Source: Heligmosomoides polygyrus polygyrus
Lineage: Eukaryota > Nematoda > Chromadorea > Rhabditida > Heligmosomidae
NCBI GenBank assembly: GCA_947396885.1
Contig: OX377202.1
Span: forward strand, 12,524,001 to 12,588,000
Direction of reading: 5' to 3'
DNA length: 64,000 nt
Shown: positions 1 to 10,989 of the stretch, piece after piece
How positions within the stretch are numbered: the stretch's first letter is position 1
Layout of the letters: the number at the start of each line of letters is the position of its first letter
Position numbers and translations under genes: made by a program
Notes under the pieces: model-generated
Told to the model about the DNA's origin: nothing
What the model saw: the letters and a program-made list of their open reading frames with translations, nothing else
Database searches by the model: none

Positions 1-454
1 AACTTTGAAATCAAATTGAACGTCTTCCAAATCGAGACCAGCTTCTTACAGGTTAAACTAAAGATGGTTAGAATGATTATTTGTTCAAAGAAAACTTAGA
101 ACAACTTTTTTTGGGTTTTTTAAACTTTTGCTGCTGAATGAGTGAAATAATTTTACAGAAATTTTGCTATCAAGCGAATGAAAATCGCGAACGGCGCCGT
201 GGCTCAATCTCTGTCTTGGCAAGATAAAATGAACGCCTTCTTGCTCTTCATAACAAGCGTCAATTCATTGTTTTTCCTCGGATATTTTTTTTTACAAAAT
301 TTCAAACTATGTGTTCTCTTATTGTGAGTTAGAACTTCAAAGAAAGCTATACTAAAATTTCCCTTGAAGAAAAAATTATTGTAACATTTTTGGAGAGTCT
401 CTAGTTTAATGTAAAGGGAGCTCATCCTGATTTGGGAGAGCCTCTTCGATTTGA

Positions 455-592
455 AAAGCCTTAGGTTGGCGTAGAAGAGTGTCCAAACTGAGGTGAAAAG
501 CGTCCAATTCGACGTGAAAAGTGTCCGATTTGATTTGTAGTGTCCGATTTGGTTTGAAAAGTGTCCAATTCGACTTGAAAATGGTATGTAAA
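455..592. repeat. Degenerate ~21-bp minisatellite
   Basis: Variants of GAAAAGTGTCCAATTCGAC recur about every 21 bases up to the first gap. A related stretch with GAAAAGTGTCC lies at 29030-29095, and both are preceded by a similar ...GGA(G/C)AGTCT(C/T)TAG segment, so this is a dispersed family. The N run interrupts it. No coding role is apparent. Confidence 0.6.
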
Positions 593-623
593 CTGTGCTT
601 ATATGAGGGGCCGTGCCAGAGAG

Positions 624-823
624 NNNNNNNNNNNNNNNNNNNNNNNNNNNNNNNNNNNNNNNNNNNNNNNNNNNNNNNNNNNNNNNNNNNNNNNNNNNNN
701 NNNNNNNNNNNNNNNNNNNNNNNNNNNNNNNNNNNNNNNNNNNNNNNNNNNNNNNNNNNNNNNNNNNNNNNNNNNNNNNNNNNNNNNNNNNNNNNNNNNN
801 NNNNNNNNNNNNNNNNNNNNNNN
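624..823. other. Assembly gap (200 N)
   Basis: Exactly 200 N, suggesting a gap of arbitrary or estimated size. Reading frames crossing it are not interpretable. Confidence 0.99.
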
Positions 824-1065
824 TTATTGCTATAAGAAAAACCCCAATCCTTGACAGAGTCCATTTCGCGTAAAGCACATCCTTCAATATTGTACCTATA
901 AAAGAAGGTTTCCATTCCAGAACAAAGATGTAAGACTAAAGTCTTTTGAGGAGACAGCGGAAACTGCCACCTTTTCGCCCAATCAACAATCAAATCTATT
1001 GCATTTTGAAGCACACATACATCCTCTGAGCCTACAATCCTACTATATATAAAAAAGTAAGCGGT

Positions 1066-1099
1066 TGTCCGTCCGTCCGTCTGTCCGTCTGTCCGTCTG
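1066..1099. repeat. (GTCC/GTCT)n microsatellite
   Basis: A run of GTCCGTCC and GTCTGTCC tetranucleotides directly after an AT-rich TATATATAAAAAAG stretch. Confidence 0.85.
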
Positions 1100-1149
1100 C
1101 TGACCCGTCTGGCCTTTCCTAGACGTCGAGTAACAGACGTCCGGATTCA

Positions 1150-1359
1150 GACCAGCGCAAGGGGTTCATAAGACATGTCACCGATGTCCTTCAACAGATA
1201 TCCGGCTTGAGAAGATGTGTCACCGACGTCGTGCAACAGGCCCTCGGATTCAGAAGGCATGTTAGCGATGTCACGCAAGGGGTATCTGAACTCAGAAGAG
1301 GTATTACAGTTTTCATGCAATCGGTGTCTGGGTTCAGAAGAGATGTCACCTATGTCGCG
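1150..1359 (-). repeat. 42-bp minisatellite, 5 units, open on the minus strand
   Basis: Five diverged 42-bp units in tandem. On the minus strand they stay open and read as five 14-residue repeats (for example RDIGDISSEPRHRL and HDVGDTSSQAGYLL) directly after an ATG at 1362. The period is a multiple of three and no unit carries a stop, so a coding repeat is possible. With no flanking exon signals I treat it as a minisatellite. The same 42-bp period recurs in unrelated arrays elsewhere in the window. Confidence 0.75.
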
Positions 1360-1387
1360 CACGGGGTGTAGGATTCCGAAACATGTA

Positions 1388-1690
1388 ATGGGAGACCACT
1401 AAAGGGGAGACCAGTAAGCAGTGGACCAGTGAAGAGTGGGAGGACCAGTGAAGGGGAGGGGTTCCATTAAGGGTAGGACCTTTAATGGGAGCCAGTGACG
1501 GCCAATAAAGAATACCACTAAGGTGAGGGTTGGGGGGGGGGAGTGAACGGAAACCAGTAAAGTGGGCGGGTCCTGTGAAGGGGAACCGGTAAAGGGAACC
1601 ATTAATGGGGGCCAGTGAAGGAGGCTGCCAAAAGAGGGGGACCAGTGAAGAGGGGACCAGTGAAGGTGGTACCAGTAATAGGAAGGGGGA
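1388..1690. repeat. Purine-rich degenerate tandem array (GACCAGTGAAGGGG-like)
   Basis: Many imperfect copies of a roughly 14-20 base motif (GGACCAGTGAAGGGG, AACCATTAATGGGG, AACCAGTAAAG) with irregular spacing and a G-run at about 1530. Short open frames here follow from the repeat composition. Confidence 0.7.
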
Positions 1691-2226
1691 TCGGTGGAAG
1701 GAACCTGGAAGGGCGGATCACTACTTTGTTCTCACTATCGTTCAACGTGTATGTGACAGGAATGTCGCACGACGTGCTTCTCGGTCAAGAAGATGTGCCA
1801 CAGATCAAACATTGCGAAGCATGCGTTGGATTTTCAGATGACCTTTGAAGGGCAGCATGTGCGTGCACATGCCTCTCACTGTCACTACTGACTGATGCTC
1901 GCTACATTTTTCTGCTACCTGCACATGGGTAAGGGGTATTGTGTAATGTCGGGGGGGGGGGGGGGGGTAGGGAGAGTGACTTCGGAGGATTATTATTGCC
2001 GTCGGATATTTAGTGGTATAGGGCTATTACAAGATTATCACAATCTGTTCCTCGCCACGTCGAGAATTTGTACTTCGGAGTATAAATCGGCGTAATGCGA
2101 TAGAGGGTGGTAAGGCTTCATAGAAGCAGTTTTGAAGATTGTACCCTATCATCCCGCTTTCCCGTAAAACCAGTTTTTAACTGTAACGCGAGTAAGAAGG
2201 CCTAGGCGGGGGTGTTCTATTCCCAG

Positions 2227-2286
2227 GGTTTGGGGGCGAAGCCCCCAACCAGACGTTTGGCGGCCGCTAGGCCGCTGAACGTCTGG
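2227..2286. repeat. Two adjacent GC-rich stem-loops
   Basis: The first stem is TGGGGGC / GCCCCCA around GAA (2231-2247). The second pairs 2249-2265 with 2270-2286 (15 of 17 positions) around GCTA. A related segment (TTCAGCGGCCTAAACCG) occurs near 55240, so this is probably the end of a dispersed element. The class is not determined. Confidence 0.55.
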
Positions 2287-2867
2287 TAGTTTCATAAACC
2301 ATCAGCATACACCTTTGTGATGACGTTGCATTGCTGCATGACATCAGGAATCTCTGAGTGAAGATTTTGAAAGGCAAAGGGGAAAGGACTTCCCCTGTGG
2401 GATTCCACTGACTACATGCCTTACACTTGAAAATGAAGAGTCTATTTTGACTTGAAATGTTCTGTTGAGCAGACAGAGCAGACATGATTCTGCTACCTTA
2501 GGGTCACGAGCATTAATCATGGCGAGTGGGTCCTGTGTCTCAAAGGTCTCTTTAAACTGCTACACACTCAAAGGTACCCTGATTATTATGAGCGGACACC
2601 TGCTTGCCACTTGGAGCTTTTGTGAAAACCAGCATACACTTTGCCACCTTATAATTAGCGAAATAAGCCTCCAAGCTTATATATTGTAGACTTCGCAAAT
2701 TTTGTGCTTTGCGAAGGCGCTGTGATGTTTGCTTTCACTTTAGTTTTCATTTCTTTTGTATTTATCTGCAGGAGAAGGTAAATTTAGGATGCTAAGCTAA
2801 TTCACGAACACTTTTATGGAGAATCTATGATTGTCTGCGATTCAAAAGGCCGCATTAAGGATAGAAA

Positions 2868-2873
2868 TTTATT
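2868..2873 (-). promoter_or_regulatory. Polyadenylation signal AATAAA
   Basis: TTTATT on the plus strand gives AATAAA on the minus strand, about 95 bases past the stop codon of the candidate terminal exon at 2969-3302. That fits a short nematode 3' UTR. Confidence 0.55.
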
Positions 2874-2968
2874 GCCGTTGCTGTGACCAGTGTAGAGATG
2901 CGTTGTTCGAGAATGGTAAAACTGTGGATTTGTCTTATTAGATCAGCTGAGTGGCCCCCGCGATGACA

Positions 2969-3302
2969 TCAGACGTCGAGAGTGCAGTTGGCACGGCGAA
3001 GCTGTGAGAACGACACGTCGGACAGCGACGAGGTGGTCGTCGGGACCGAGATGCTCGACGAGGTGTCGGTGTCGCTCTCATCGCTATCGCTCGGCGGACT
3101 CGGCGGGCTCTTGGCTGACGACGTGTAGCACTTCTTGGACGAGTCGGTGGCTAGCGTCGAAGGTGTTGGAGCAGACGGCGAACATGGTGAAATCGTCCTG
3201 GTCAGCTCGGCGTTGATTCTTCGGAAGTACGCGTCGCCGCAGTGCTTCTCGTGAAAAGACAGCTCCACCTCTGGCACGAAATGGCGCGGATCAACTTTGC
3301 AC
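2969..3302 (-). CDS. Candidate 3' terminal exon of a host gene, product unrecognised
   Basis: On the minus strand an acceptor CTACTTCAG (plus 3303-3308 CTGAAG) precedes 334 bases of open frame ending in TGA at 2969-2971. The first base completes a split codon. The protein begins CKVDPRHFVPEVELSFHEKH, followed by a Ser/Pro/Thr/Asp-rich low-complexity tail ending in CTLDV. The compact N-terminal part, biased tail, clean acceptor and AATAAA about 95 bases downstream together resemble a genuine nematode last exon and not transposon debris. I do not recognise the family. No upstream exon can be assigned, because the neighbouring 300 bases and beyond are repeats. The frame also stays open upstream through the intron, but that part lacks the same composition. 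Confidence 0.55.
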
Positions 3303-3640
3303 CTGAAGTAGAGCAGCATGAGTGAATGCAGTTTTAAGAGAGAGGTGGTGTGGGATACGAAAGAGAAGTAGTTAGGTTGTCCAGAAAGTTTTTGGACTAA
3401 TTGCATGGTAAGATTCAAACAACGTATCTTTGCCAACTGAAGTTGTGAGCGGACCGGACTTGGAAGATTTGTATTTCACGTCCTGTATATGGATAGCCAT
3501 TAGACCTAACCACGCGCTGGCATGGCAATGTGCCAGCGCCTGCTCACCCATCCGAGCCCCTGTCATTGGAGCACGTTTTCGTCGCTCAGAGGAGTCGACA
3601 GTCGACCAGGCTAGGGAAGGGACTCCAGGGTGCTTGCTAT

Positions 3641-3910
3641 ACCTTTGTCCTTGGGAAAAATTTTCGAATTTCGAATGATCGAATAATATTCGATTTTCAA
3701 ATATTTCGAATTTCGAATGATCGAATAATATTCGATTTTCAAAATTTCGAATTTCGAATGATCGAATAATATTCGATTTTCAACATTTCGAATTTCGAAT
3801 GATCGAATAATATTCGATTTTTAAAATTTCGAATTTCGAATGATCGAATAATATTCGATTTTCAAAAAGTCGAATTTCGAATAATCGAATTTCGAATAGT
3901 CGAATATTCG
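3641..3910. repeat. TTCGAA-rich minisatellite, ~41-bp units
   Basis: Five near-identical units containing CGAATGATCGAATAATATTC. The GATC landmarks at 3677, 3719, 3760, 3801 and 3842 give spacings of 42, 41, 41 and 41. The array follows TATACCTTTGTCC. At 10990-11262 a related array is followed by GGACAAAGGTATA, its inverse complement, so the arrays sit inside a dispersed element with inverted ends. Both also border a GGCTAGGGAAGGGACTC segment. Confidence 0.85.
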
Positions 3911-3986
3911 AATAATCAAATGAACACTATTATTTACTGTCGTCACCCAGTGGTTGACATTTAATTATTTTTTATTACCCACTGTG

Positions 3987-4019
3987 AAGGAAATGGATGG
4001 CTGCTCCATCCATTTCCTT
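3987..4019. repeat. Perfect 14-bp hairpin
   Basis: AAGGAAATGGATGG, then a CTGCT loop, then CCATCCATTTCCTT. No ORF or terminator context gives it a function. Confidence 0.8.
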
Positions 4020-4849
4020 TACGAGACCAAAGGACAATAACAGCGGTATAATGGCAATGAAGCATGCTTTGCTTCCCTAAGAATTCGTGCACCGAGAAGA
4101 GAGAAACACCTTGGGTAGGCAGAGCTAGATTGTTATAGGTCTTTCTCTATAGGTTGCCATCTTTCCTTATGTTAAAGCGAAGCTTTCAGGTGGCAAAAGA
4201 ATGATTATCATGGGCGGAGAAATGACACAAAGGCGATCTGGTGCAGAAAGGGCGCACTGGAGTCTCATGAATGGCATTCAGTTTGTGTTCTAGTTCCGTT
4301 GAAGAGAAACGGACCCGCGTTGGAATCTAATCTGACAAGACACTACGACTTGGACAGTGTTAGACCGAAAATGGGGATGGCTCACTTTCATAGGAAACGG
4401 AGTATGACTGGCTCTTGTACTCCATAGCCATTGCTCTTCCTCTCTTCTTCAATGTCTTTACTGGCAGAAAGCAGGAGCTTTCTAGCCTCCTGAAAGTTCT
4501 ACCTTCCTACCGCAGCCCTTTCGGCTCTAATCGCTCCCTTGTTGTAACTGGGGTAGTAACAGGAAACGAAGATTCTCCCGTAGTATACTGAAGGTAAAAA
4601 TATCTGTGTACAGGCATAACCCTAATCACTTGTGATTCACGTGAATGGCCACAGCACGCTCGACGGCCGTTTACAAGGAAGCAGGTGCGTAGCGGAGGGC
4701 CGCGCTTGCAGCGCTTACTTCGCGTCAACTCACAAGGGAGGTCAATGAACCTCCCGTGGGAATCTTATAAGTGACCTATTGAGCGCTGTGTGGGATTGTC
4801 CGAAAGGCGCCCCAGTGGTTTAAAACTGAATGCAGCTAAGGGACATTTT
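4020..4849. other. No supportable feature
   Basis: Mixed-composition spacer. Short frames such as 4507-4728 (-) have no recognisable domain, splice context or repeat partner in the window. Confidence 0.5.
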
Positions 4850-4946
4850 ATTTAATGAATTTACCGAAGTTATCTTTTTAACGCAAAAATTTTTCGTTAA
4901 AAAGTGGTCGTTAAAAATTTACCGAAAAATTTAACGCACACCCCTG
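4850..4946. mobile_element. hAT-like MITE end (TTAACG-rich, GCACACCCCTG terminus)
   Basis: A stretch with repeated TTAACG/CGTTAA motifs ends in GCACACCCCTG. The same terminal 11-mer ends similar TTAACG-rich stretches at 26014 and 51092, and a reverse-oriented relative (AGGTGTGCACATTTAACGG) starts at 23604. CAGGGGTGTGC is a typical hAT terminal inverted repeat, so these are probably hAT-derived MITE fragments. The opposite end and a target duplication were not found here. Confidence 0.5.
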
Positions 4947-5301
4947 CTGCCCATCGCCTTCCCACCACTCTCTGCTAATCGAAGGTTTAGGGACTTGTAC
5001 TCCCACAACTCCGGAGATCGAAAGCAGGTTTCGCCCAAACGTCGTCTAGAGGGCTACTTGAGGTGTTGATCGCAAATCTAGTAAACGTTTTCGCGTGATC
5101 GCGTGATTCCACATTTTCATGAGTGATCAAGTTTATCAGTTTGAGTACATAGAATCGCTTTCTTCACCTACATATGTGGCTTGCTTTCCAGTCTTCGACT
5201 TTGAGATGGAAAGTAGTGCACGAAAAATGGATAATTTAGAAAAAGAAATGACAGATTTGTGGCAGCAGCCTAAATAATTTCCTTCTTCTTCTCCTGAGCG
5301 T

Positions 5302-6210
5302 TTAGTCCCGCGCAGTCGCAGGGTCCGCTGTTCTTGTGATCTGTCGCCACCTCATTCTATCAAGGGCGTCATCTGCCGTGGCGCCGACTTCGGCGAGATC
5401 TCTCTTGATGACGTCCTTCCATCTTTTCCTAGGGGCTCCTCTCGGACGCTTTCCGGGTGCCTCGTAATCTAGGGCCAACCTTACGGGGTGATTCTCTGGC
5501 CTTCTGAGGACGTGTCCGTACCACCTTAGGCGCTGCTCCCTCATCTTCAGCTGGATCGGGGCAGTCTTCATCACTGCCCTAACATCCTCGTTTCGCACCC
5601 TGTCCCGACGGGTCCATCCACATGCCCACCTCAGCATCCTCATCTCTGCCGCGTGCAGTTGCCGCTCCTGCGCCTTACCCAGGGCCCAGCACTCACTGCC
5701 GTAGAGGACGGCAGGTCTTACAACTGTTCTATAGAGCTTGCCTTTGAGCGTCCTGGAGCATCTACGGTCGCAGAGGATCCCTGTGGACTCCCTCCACTTG
5801 ATCCAGGCTGCGTTTATCCGTCCCCTGACCGCCTGGTCCACACTTCCTTCCTCGGATAGGTCACTTCCGAGGTAGCGGAATTCTTCCACCTTCTCAATCG
5901 TTTCCCCTTGGCAGTCTAGGATCGATCCAGCGCACTGCTCAGAGCTGATGAACTTCGTCTTCTTCACGTTCAGCCGTAGGCCGTTGTCCGCAAGGGCTCT
6001 CTGCCACAGCTGCACCTTCTCCTCCAGCTCCTCCTGGTTGTCGGCTACTAGGGCGATGTCGTCCGCGTAGAGGATCGTTCTGAGAGGGCCTTTCTCAAGG
6101 TGGTTCACTATAGAGTCAAGCGTCAGTAGGAAGAGGAACGGGCTCAGAGCCGACCCTTGGTGTACCCCCATGTAATGTCCACTTTCCTTGTCACCCCGTG
6201 TGGAGTTCAT
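5302..6210 (-). pseudogene. RTE LINE ORF, second half of RT and C-terminal domain
   Basis: This continues the same LINE in a different frame: GVHQGSALSPFLF, then YADDIALVA (RT motif C, both catalytic aspartates present), then the connection region and C-terminal domain (LRWYGHVLRRPENHPVRLAL, GAPRKRWKDVIKRDL) ending in ADPATARD. The ATG overlapping the upstream TGA (ATGA) looks like a two-gene arrangement. However, comparison with the family pattern shows it results from one nonsense change and one single-base shift. It is part of a decayed single ORF. Confidence 0.85.
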
Positions 6211-7694
6211 ATCGCCGCTTTCGAGCCCTCGTACATGTCCCTTATGACCGTGATCAGACGTTCCGGGACACCCCTCCCTCGAAGGGAATTCCAGATTACG
6301 GTCCGAGCTAGCCTGTCGTAGGCCTTCTCCAGATCCAGGAATGCCAGGTAGCAGGGTTTTCGTTTCTCCCGATATTTCTCCATCACCTGACGAGCGATGA
6401 AGATGGCGTCTGTGGTGGACCTCTCAGGCATGAAGCCCCACTGCACCTGGGAGATGGGTACCATCTCCCTCAGCCTTGAGTCTACCAGTCGTTCGTAGAT
6501 CTTCATCTTGTGTGAGATCAGTTTTATCCCTCGGTAGTTGGAGCATTCGGAAGCGTCTCCCTTCTGCTTGAAGATGGGGACTATGGTGCTGTTCCTCCAG
6601 TCATCCGGCATCTTACCTTCTTTCGTGATTCTGTTGAGGAACTGCGTCAGCCAGTTGATTCCGAGGTTCCCGAGCACTTTCCAAGCCTCTACTGGCACAC
6701 CGTCAGGCCCTGCTGCCTTTCCGAGTTTCATCTTCCGTATGGCCTTGCGAACCTCTTCTTGCGTCCAGGGTGGGATGGGTCCTTCCGTTGGCTGTTCTTC
6801 CTCGGCCTCCCGACGAGGGAACTCCTCGTTCAGGAGTTCCTTGAAGTACTCCTCCCATCTCTCTCTGACCTCGACCGGCTTCCGTAACACTCTACCGTCA
6901 GCACTCTTCACAGTCTTCACTACTCGAATGTCGAGGCTAGCTCTATGACGCGCCTTGGCCAGGCGGATGGCGAACTTCTCTCCCTCTGGCCCGTCTAGTT
7001 TCTCGTACAGGGCATCCATTTCCGCGTTCTTTGCCTTCGCTACAGCTGTTTTTGCCAGCCTCTTCAGCTTCCTGTAGGCTGTGAGATGCTCGGGTGCCCT
7101 CGTCTTTTGCCACAGCTTGTAGGCCTCCTTCTTCCTCTTCACCGCAGCCTGCACCTCTTCGTTCCAGAACCATGCCGATTTATTCCCTCTGGTTCCTCCC
7201 TTTGTTTCTCCCAGGGTTTCCTTGGCACATCTCAGGATTGTTTCGGCTACCCTCCTCCAGGTCTCATTCACGGGACCAGCTGGATCTGGAAGGCCTGCTT
7301 CGAGCACTGCCCTTCGTAGCTCGTTCCGCTCTGAACCCCGCAGTCTCCACCATCGGATCCTGGGTTCCGTCCTCACTTTGGGCCTGGTGGGTAGAGGTAT
7401 GCTAAGGTCGGCTACCAAGGGTCTGTGCTGTGATGCCACGTCTTCTCCCGGAATGACCTTCACATTCCGGACTGTTTTCAGGGCAGCCCTTCGAACCAGG
7501 ATGTGGTCGACCTCAGTTCTTCTTCCTCCGCTAGCATAAGTCACCTTCTGGCTTTCCCTCTTCGCGAAGAAGGTGCTACAGACAGCCAGGTCGTGGGCGA
7601 TAGCCAGATCCAGAATTCGTTCTCCATCCGGGTTTACCAGGCCGATCCCTTTTCCTCCATGAACCCTTTCCACTCCTCTTCTACCACTCCCCAC
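6207..7694 (-). pseudogene. RTE LINE ORF, endonuclease C-terminus plus first half of RT
   Basis: This encodes the back end of an exonuclease-endonuclease-phosphatase domain (GGRRTEVDHILVRR, then SQHRPLVADL where many family members have SDH), a linker, and the start of the reverse transcriptase (YRGIKLISHKMKIYERLVDS and FLDLEKAYDRL, the motif A aspartates). The listed beginning at 7694 is a GTG inside the frame and not a real start. The frame is open back to about 7706, where LINE similarity stops. It ends at TGA (6207-6209) exactly where relatives carry arginine (consistent with CGA to TGA), and about 30 bases later a one-base shift moves the remaining RT into another frame. The copy cannot make a full-length protein. 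Confidence 0.85.
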
Positions 7695-7706
7695 ATGCCC
7701 GTTCGG

Positions 7707-8194
7707 GGAGTGAACGGGATACCATATTCGTGCTCAGCATCCAAAATAACAGTACAGGCGATGTTTGGGCGAAAAAATCGACCTCCACTCCACTTTTGGA
7801 GTCACAATAGTACAGCGCGGCCGGTTATTCTGCACCTTTTCTCGCACATACTCACCGTCGCCTATTGTGGTCGACGGTAACACCGAACGCGTTTGCCAGC
7901 TTCGTGATCAGAACCTCAGTCAACCCTCAGGACAACATTTGTACGAAATTTTATTATCTACTTACGAAGTCATGGGGATTAATACAAGTACCTACGTTTG
8001 CAAAGCCCCCCCCTGTCAGCGCAGGAGAGTGGCCGAGGAAGAATAGGCTGGAAGAAGACTAATAGAATAAGTCAATCATATATGTAAATTTTAATACTCA
8101 AACAGTTTAAAATTCAATGTCTAAACAACGAGTAGAATTAGAAATAACCTGGGGTATACATGAACTCTAAATTACTCTGTACTATAACAAACAC
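7707..8194. other. Interval between the two LINEs; weak minus-strand exon candidate only
   Basis: No repeat partner was found in the window. On the minus strand, LTEVLITKLANAFGVTVDHN is followed by a good donor (GTGAGTATGT, plus 7848-7857), but a stop lies just upstream and no acceptor is clear. I do not call it a gene. Confidence 0.3.
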
Positions 8195-10075
8195 AAGAGT
8201 AACAAGAGTACCGCAGCTACCTATCAGTGAACACGGTATCACTGATGAAACATCGACAAACTCTGAAGAAAAACATTGCAACAGCGGTCGACCGAGTTAG
8301 CTACATAGAAACATGTAAATTGCTGAGGCGAATGATAAAAGATGATATCCGCAAACACCATTGTCAACTCGTTGAGAAGGCCATTCGATCAAACCGCTCT
8401 CTCAAGAGGATTAGACATGAAGCATCGGTTGGAAGGAAGCAATTGTTCCAGTTGAGGAACGAGGAGGGGTTCTTGTGCAAAACCAAAGACGAGATTAGCT
8501 TGGCGACAAAACACTTCTACGAGCAGCTGTACGCATCTACGGCTACTGTCACATATACTCCAATCGACACGGATATTCAATGTCCATTATTTCTGCAAGG
8601 TGAAATAGAGGCAGCCATCAAATCCATGAAACCAGGGACAACCCCAGGACATGATCGTATTGCTACGGAGATGCTGCAGCTAGGCACAAATAGTCTTGTT
8701 CCACTAATAACTGAGTTCTTCAACCACTGTTTGTGCACTTTATCCGTGCCCGAGAAGCTGACAGATTCCGTAACCGTACTTCTGCATAAGAAAGGCGACC
8801 CACTTGAGCTGAAAAACTACCGTCCAATCTCTCTCCTGTCTGTTTTATACAAACTTCTCACGAGAGTGATTCTGAAGCGACTCGAACAGGTATTGGACGC
8901 AGAACAACCTCCTGAACAAGCTGGTTTTCGAAAAAAACTACTCCACTATCGATCATCTACATGCTGTAAATCAGCTGATTGAACGATGCACCGAATACCA
9001 AATACCTCTCTTCATAGCTTTCATTGACTACGAGAAGGCCTTTGATACAGTGGAAGTGAATGCGTTATGGTTGGCCCTTCAAGAACAAAAAGCGAATCAT
9101 CAGCTTATAGGGCTGCTTCGTGAAATCTACTCAAAAGTGCAGTCTACAATTCGTCTCGGAGGAACAGACGTTCCAATAAGAGTTTGTCGAGGAGTCCGCC
9201 AAGGTGATACGATTTCACCAAAACTATTCACCTCTACGTTGGATCATATTTTTCGAAAACTTACTTGGAATGGTTATGGAATATCAGTTAACGGAACTTG
9301 GCTCACCAACCTTCGCTTTGCTGACGACGTTGTTCTAATTGCAAAAACCGAGGAAGAACTGCAAACCATGATTAACGAACTAGATCAAAACTCGCTTAGT
9401 TGTGGTTTGAAAATAAGTGCCTCAAAAACGAAGATAATGGCGACATCTGACACATCCATCACCCTCAGGGAAAAGACGTCGACAGTGTGAAGTCTATCAT
9501 ATACCTGGGACAAGATATCTCCCTCACTCGAGATCCCTCCAAAGAAATCACCCGTAGGATTCGTGCAGGCTGGAGCAATTTCTGTCGACATGCAAACTTT
9601 TTAACATCGAGGACAGTGATGAAGTAGAAGAGACGCCTGTTTAATATGTGTATATTGCCGTCAATGCTGTATGGAGCTGAGACCTGGACTCTATCAAAGT
9701 CAGCCAAGGATAAACTTGCAGCAGCACAAAGACGCATGGAACGTCAAATGGTTGGAGTGAGTCTTCGAGATAGAAAGCGAAACGTGTGGTTGCAAGGAAT
9801 TACTAAAGTCAAAGATGTGGTTGACTGTGCCATGGTAAGAAAATGGACATATTGCTGGAAGATCTCTAATACTGTTGATAATAAGTGGTCTCGTCAGATT
9901 ATGGAGTGGTGTCCGCCTTGCAAACGAACAGTGAGACGACCTAAATCTAGATAGCTGGATGTATTCCAGAAAGCCTTTGGAACATGCAATTGGCAAGAGG
10001 AAGCAAGAACGAAAACGAAACGCGAATGGATCGATCTAATGAGATGCCGCATATTGTAAAATATTGAAAGGCATA

Positions 10076-10122
<47 letters not shown>

Positions 10123-10130
10123 CAAACACA
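8195..10130 (+). pseudogene. 5'-truncated RTE-type LINE with (AAAT)n tail
   Basis: A plus-strand LINE lacking the whole endonuclease. The reverse transcriptase starts with YRPISLLSVLYKLLTRVILK and continues through IAFIDYEKAFDTVE, GVRQGDTISPKLFT and FADDVVLIAKTEEEL (catalytic FADD present), then the C-terminal region (MLYGAETWTLSKSAKDKLAA, then QIMEWCPPCKRTVRRPKSR). At least four lesions are seen: an extra A in the run near 8932, a shift near 9475, an in-frame TAG near 9625, and TAG (probably from TGG) near 9953. The last coding stretch ends near 10060 and is followed by an (AAAT)n tail at about 10076-10122. The A-run insertion could also be a sequencing error; the other lesions are not homopolymer-associated. 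Confidence 0.85.
10076..10122 (+). repeat. (AAAT)n tail of the LINE
   Basis: About 11 uninterrupted AAAT units directly follow the LINE 3' end, consistent with the simple-repeat tails of RTE-type elements. A second (AAAT)n run lies at 15691-15742. Confidence 0.9.
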
Positions 10131-10980
10131 ATGGAAAACAAGCAACAACTAAAACAAGTAATAACTAAAACAATGGTAACAACAATACTAAACATGTCTT
10201 GTTTCGCCTCTGCCTTCATACAAAACATGTTTATAATTAGTCATATAATTAGGCTCGTCAGTGAAGAAGGTGACTAATTAATTTAGTTGTTAGTGCTGTA
10301 TTTGGTGTTATATGCAAATGCTACGAATACTACGGAGTACAATACTACGGAGTGGGTCAAAAATGGTGCATTTTATAAGAGATGCTAAAATTAGTAAAAT
10401 TTACAAGAGAAACGTTCTCTATAGGAACCCGAAGACTGATCCGCACATCCCAGAGATGGACTTAAGCAACACATTTCGATCATGTTCGTAAACATGGTCA
10501 AAATGAGAATATGTTCTACATTTAGCAAAACGCACAGCAATCCGTAAACAACTCTCCTAGATTCGAACCTGGACCTCTCTCCGCTATCCACGCCCCGACT
10601 GCAGTGAATGATTCACTTGACCTAATAAATTGTCAGATTTCTAACATTCAACTATAATTAAAGCTCTATAGCATCTGCATGTTAATTTCTGAGTACTTCA
10701 AGGCCATTCAAGGCGTCACTTTCGCCTTATCAGCCAGCACTGAAGTGCTACAGTTTTTTGTAAATTTTGACCTACCCAGATGCCCGCAGGACATTTGAAG
10801 ACCACTACGGTGCTTCTTAGACACACCCTTATAACAAGCAATAGGTCATTTTGGAAATCTCCACGGGAAGTTAATTGACTTCTCTTGTCAGTTTACGCAC
10901 ACACAATTCGGCGCACTTTGAGCGACGCGCGAAACTCAAACATCGTTTTTTATCATAAGGTCAGACTCCCCTGGTTTTCG
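10130..10980. other. Spacer with one dispersed repeat, no gene
   Basis: Sequence at 10160-10290 (ACAATGGTAACAAC..., CAAAACATGTTTATAATTAG, GAAGAAGGTGACTAATTA) resembles pieces at 52900-53040 and 53440-53470, so an unnamed dispersed repeat is present. Nothing further is recognisable. Confidence 0.45.
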
Positions 10981-10989
10981 AAGAAGAGT

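Larger units (their letters stand above)
5280..7706 (-). mobile_element. 5'-truncated RTE-type non-LTR retrotransposon
   Basis: A LINE copy on the minus strand covering the C-terminal part of the endonuclease, the reverse transcriptase and the C-terminal region. The 5' end breaks inside the endonuclease near 7706. The frame ends in ...ADPATARD and is followed by a short GGAGAAGAAGAAGG tail. It lies divergent to the second LINE at 8195-10122. Coding lesions are given under the two pseudogene entries. Confidence 0.85.

Noticed and set aside
204..1014. ORFs spanning the first N run
   Set aside because: They are open only because N codons are not stops; the flanking parts have no recognisable protein.
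1150..1359. CRISPR-like array
   Set aside because: Units are contiguous and diverged with no alternating unique spacers, and the context is a eukaryotic genome.
2227..2247. Bacterial terminator or contamination (GGGGGCGAAGCCCCC stem)
   Set aside because: No T-run follows, neighbours are eukaryotic repeats, and a related GC-rich segment occurs near 55240, so it is more likely part of a dispersed element.
3430..3678. ORF reading into the TTCGAA minisatellite
   Set aside because: The frame is open because of repeat composition, and a similar flanking segment recurs at 11270-11370, showing it is repeat sequence.
6207..6210. ATGA overlap that looks like translational coupling of two LINE ORFs
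   Set aside because: The RT domain is continuous across it in the family pattern. The arrangement is explained by one nonsense change plus one single-base shift, so it is decay and not a dicistronic design.
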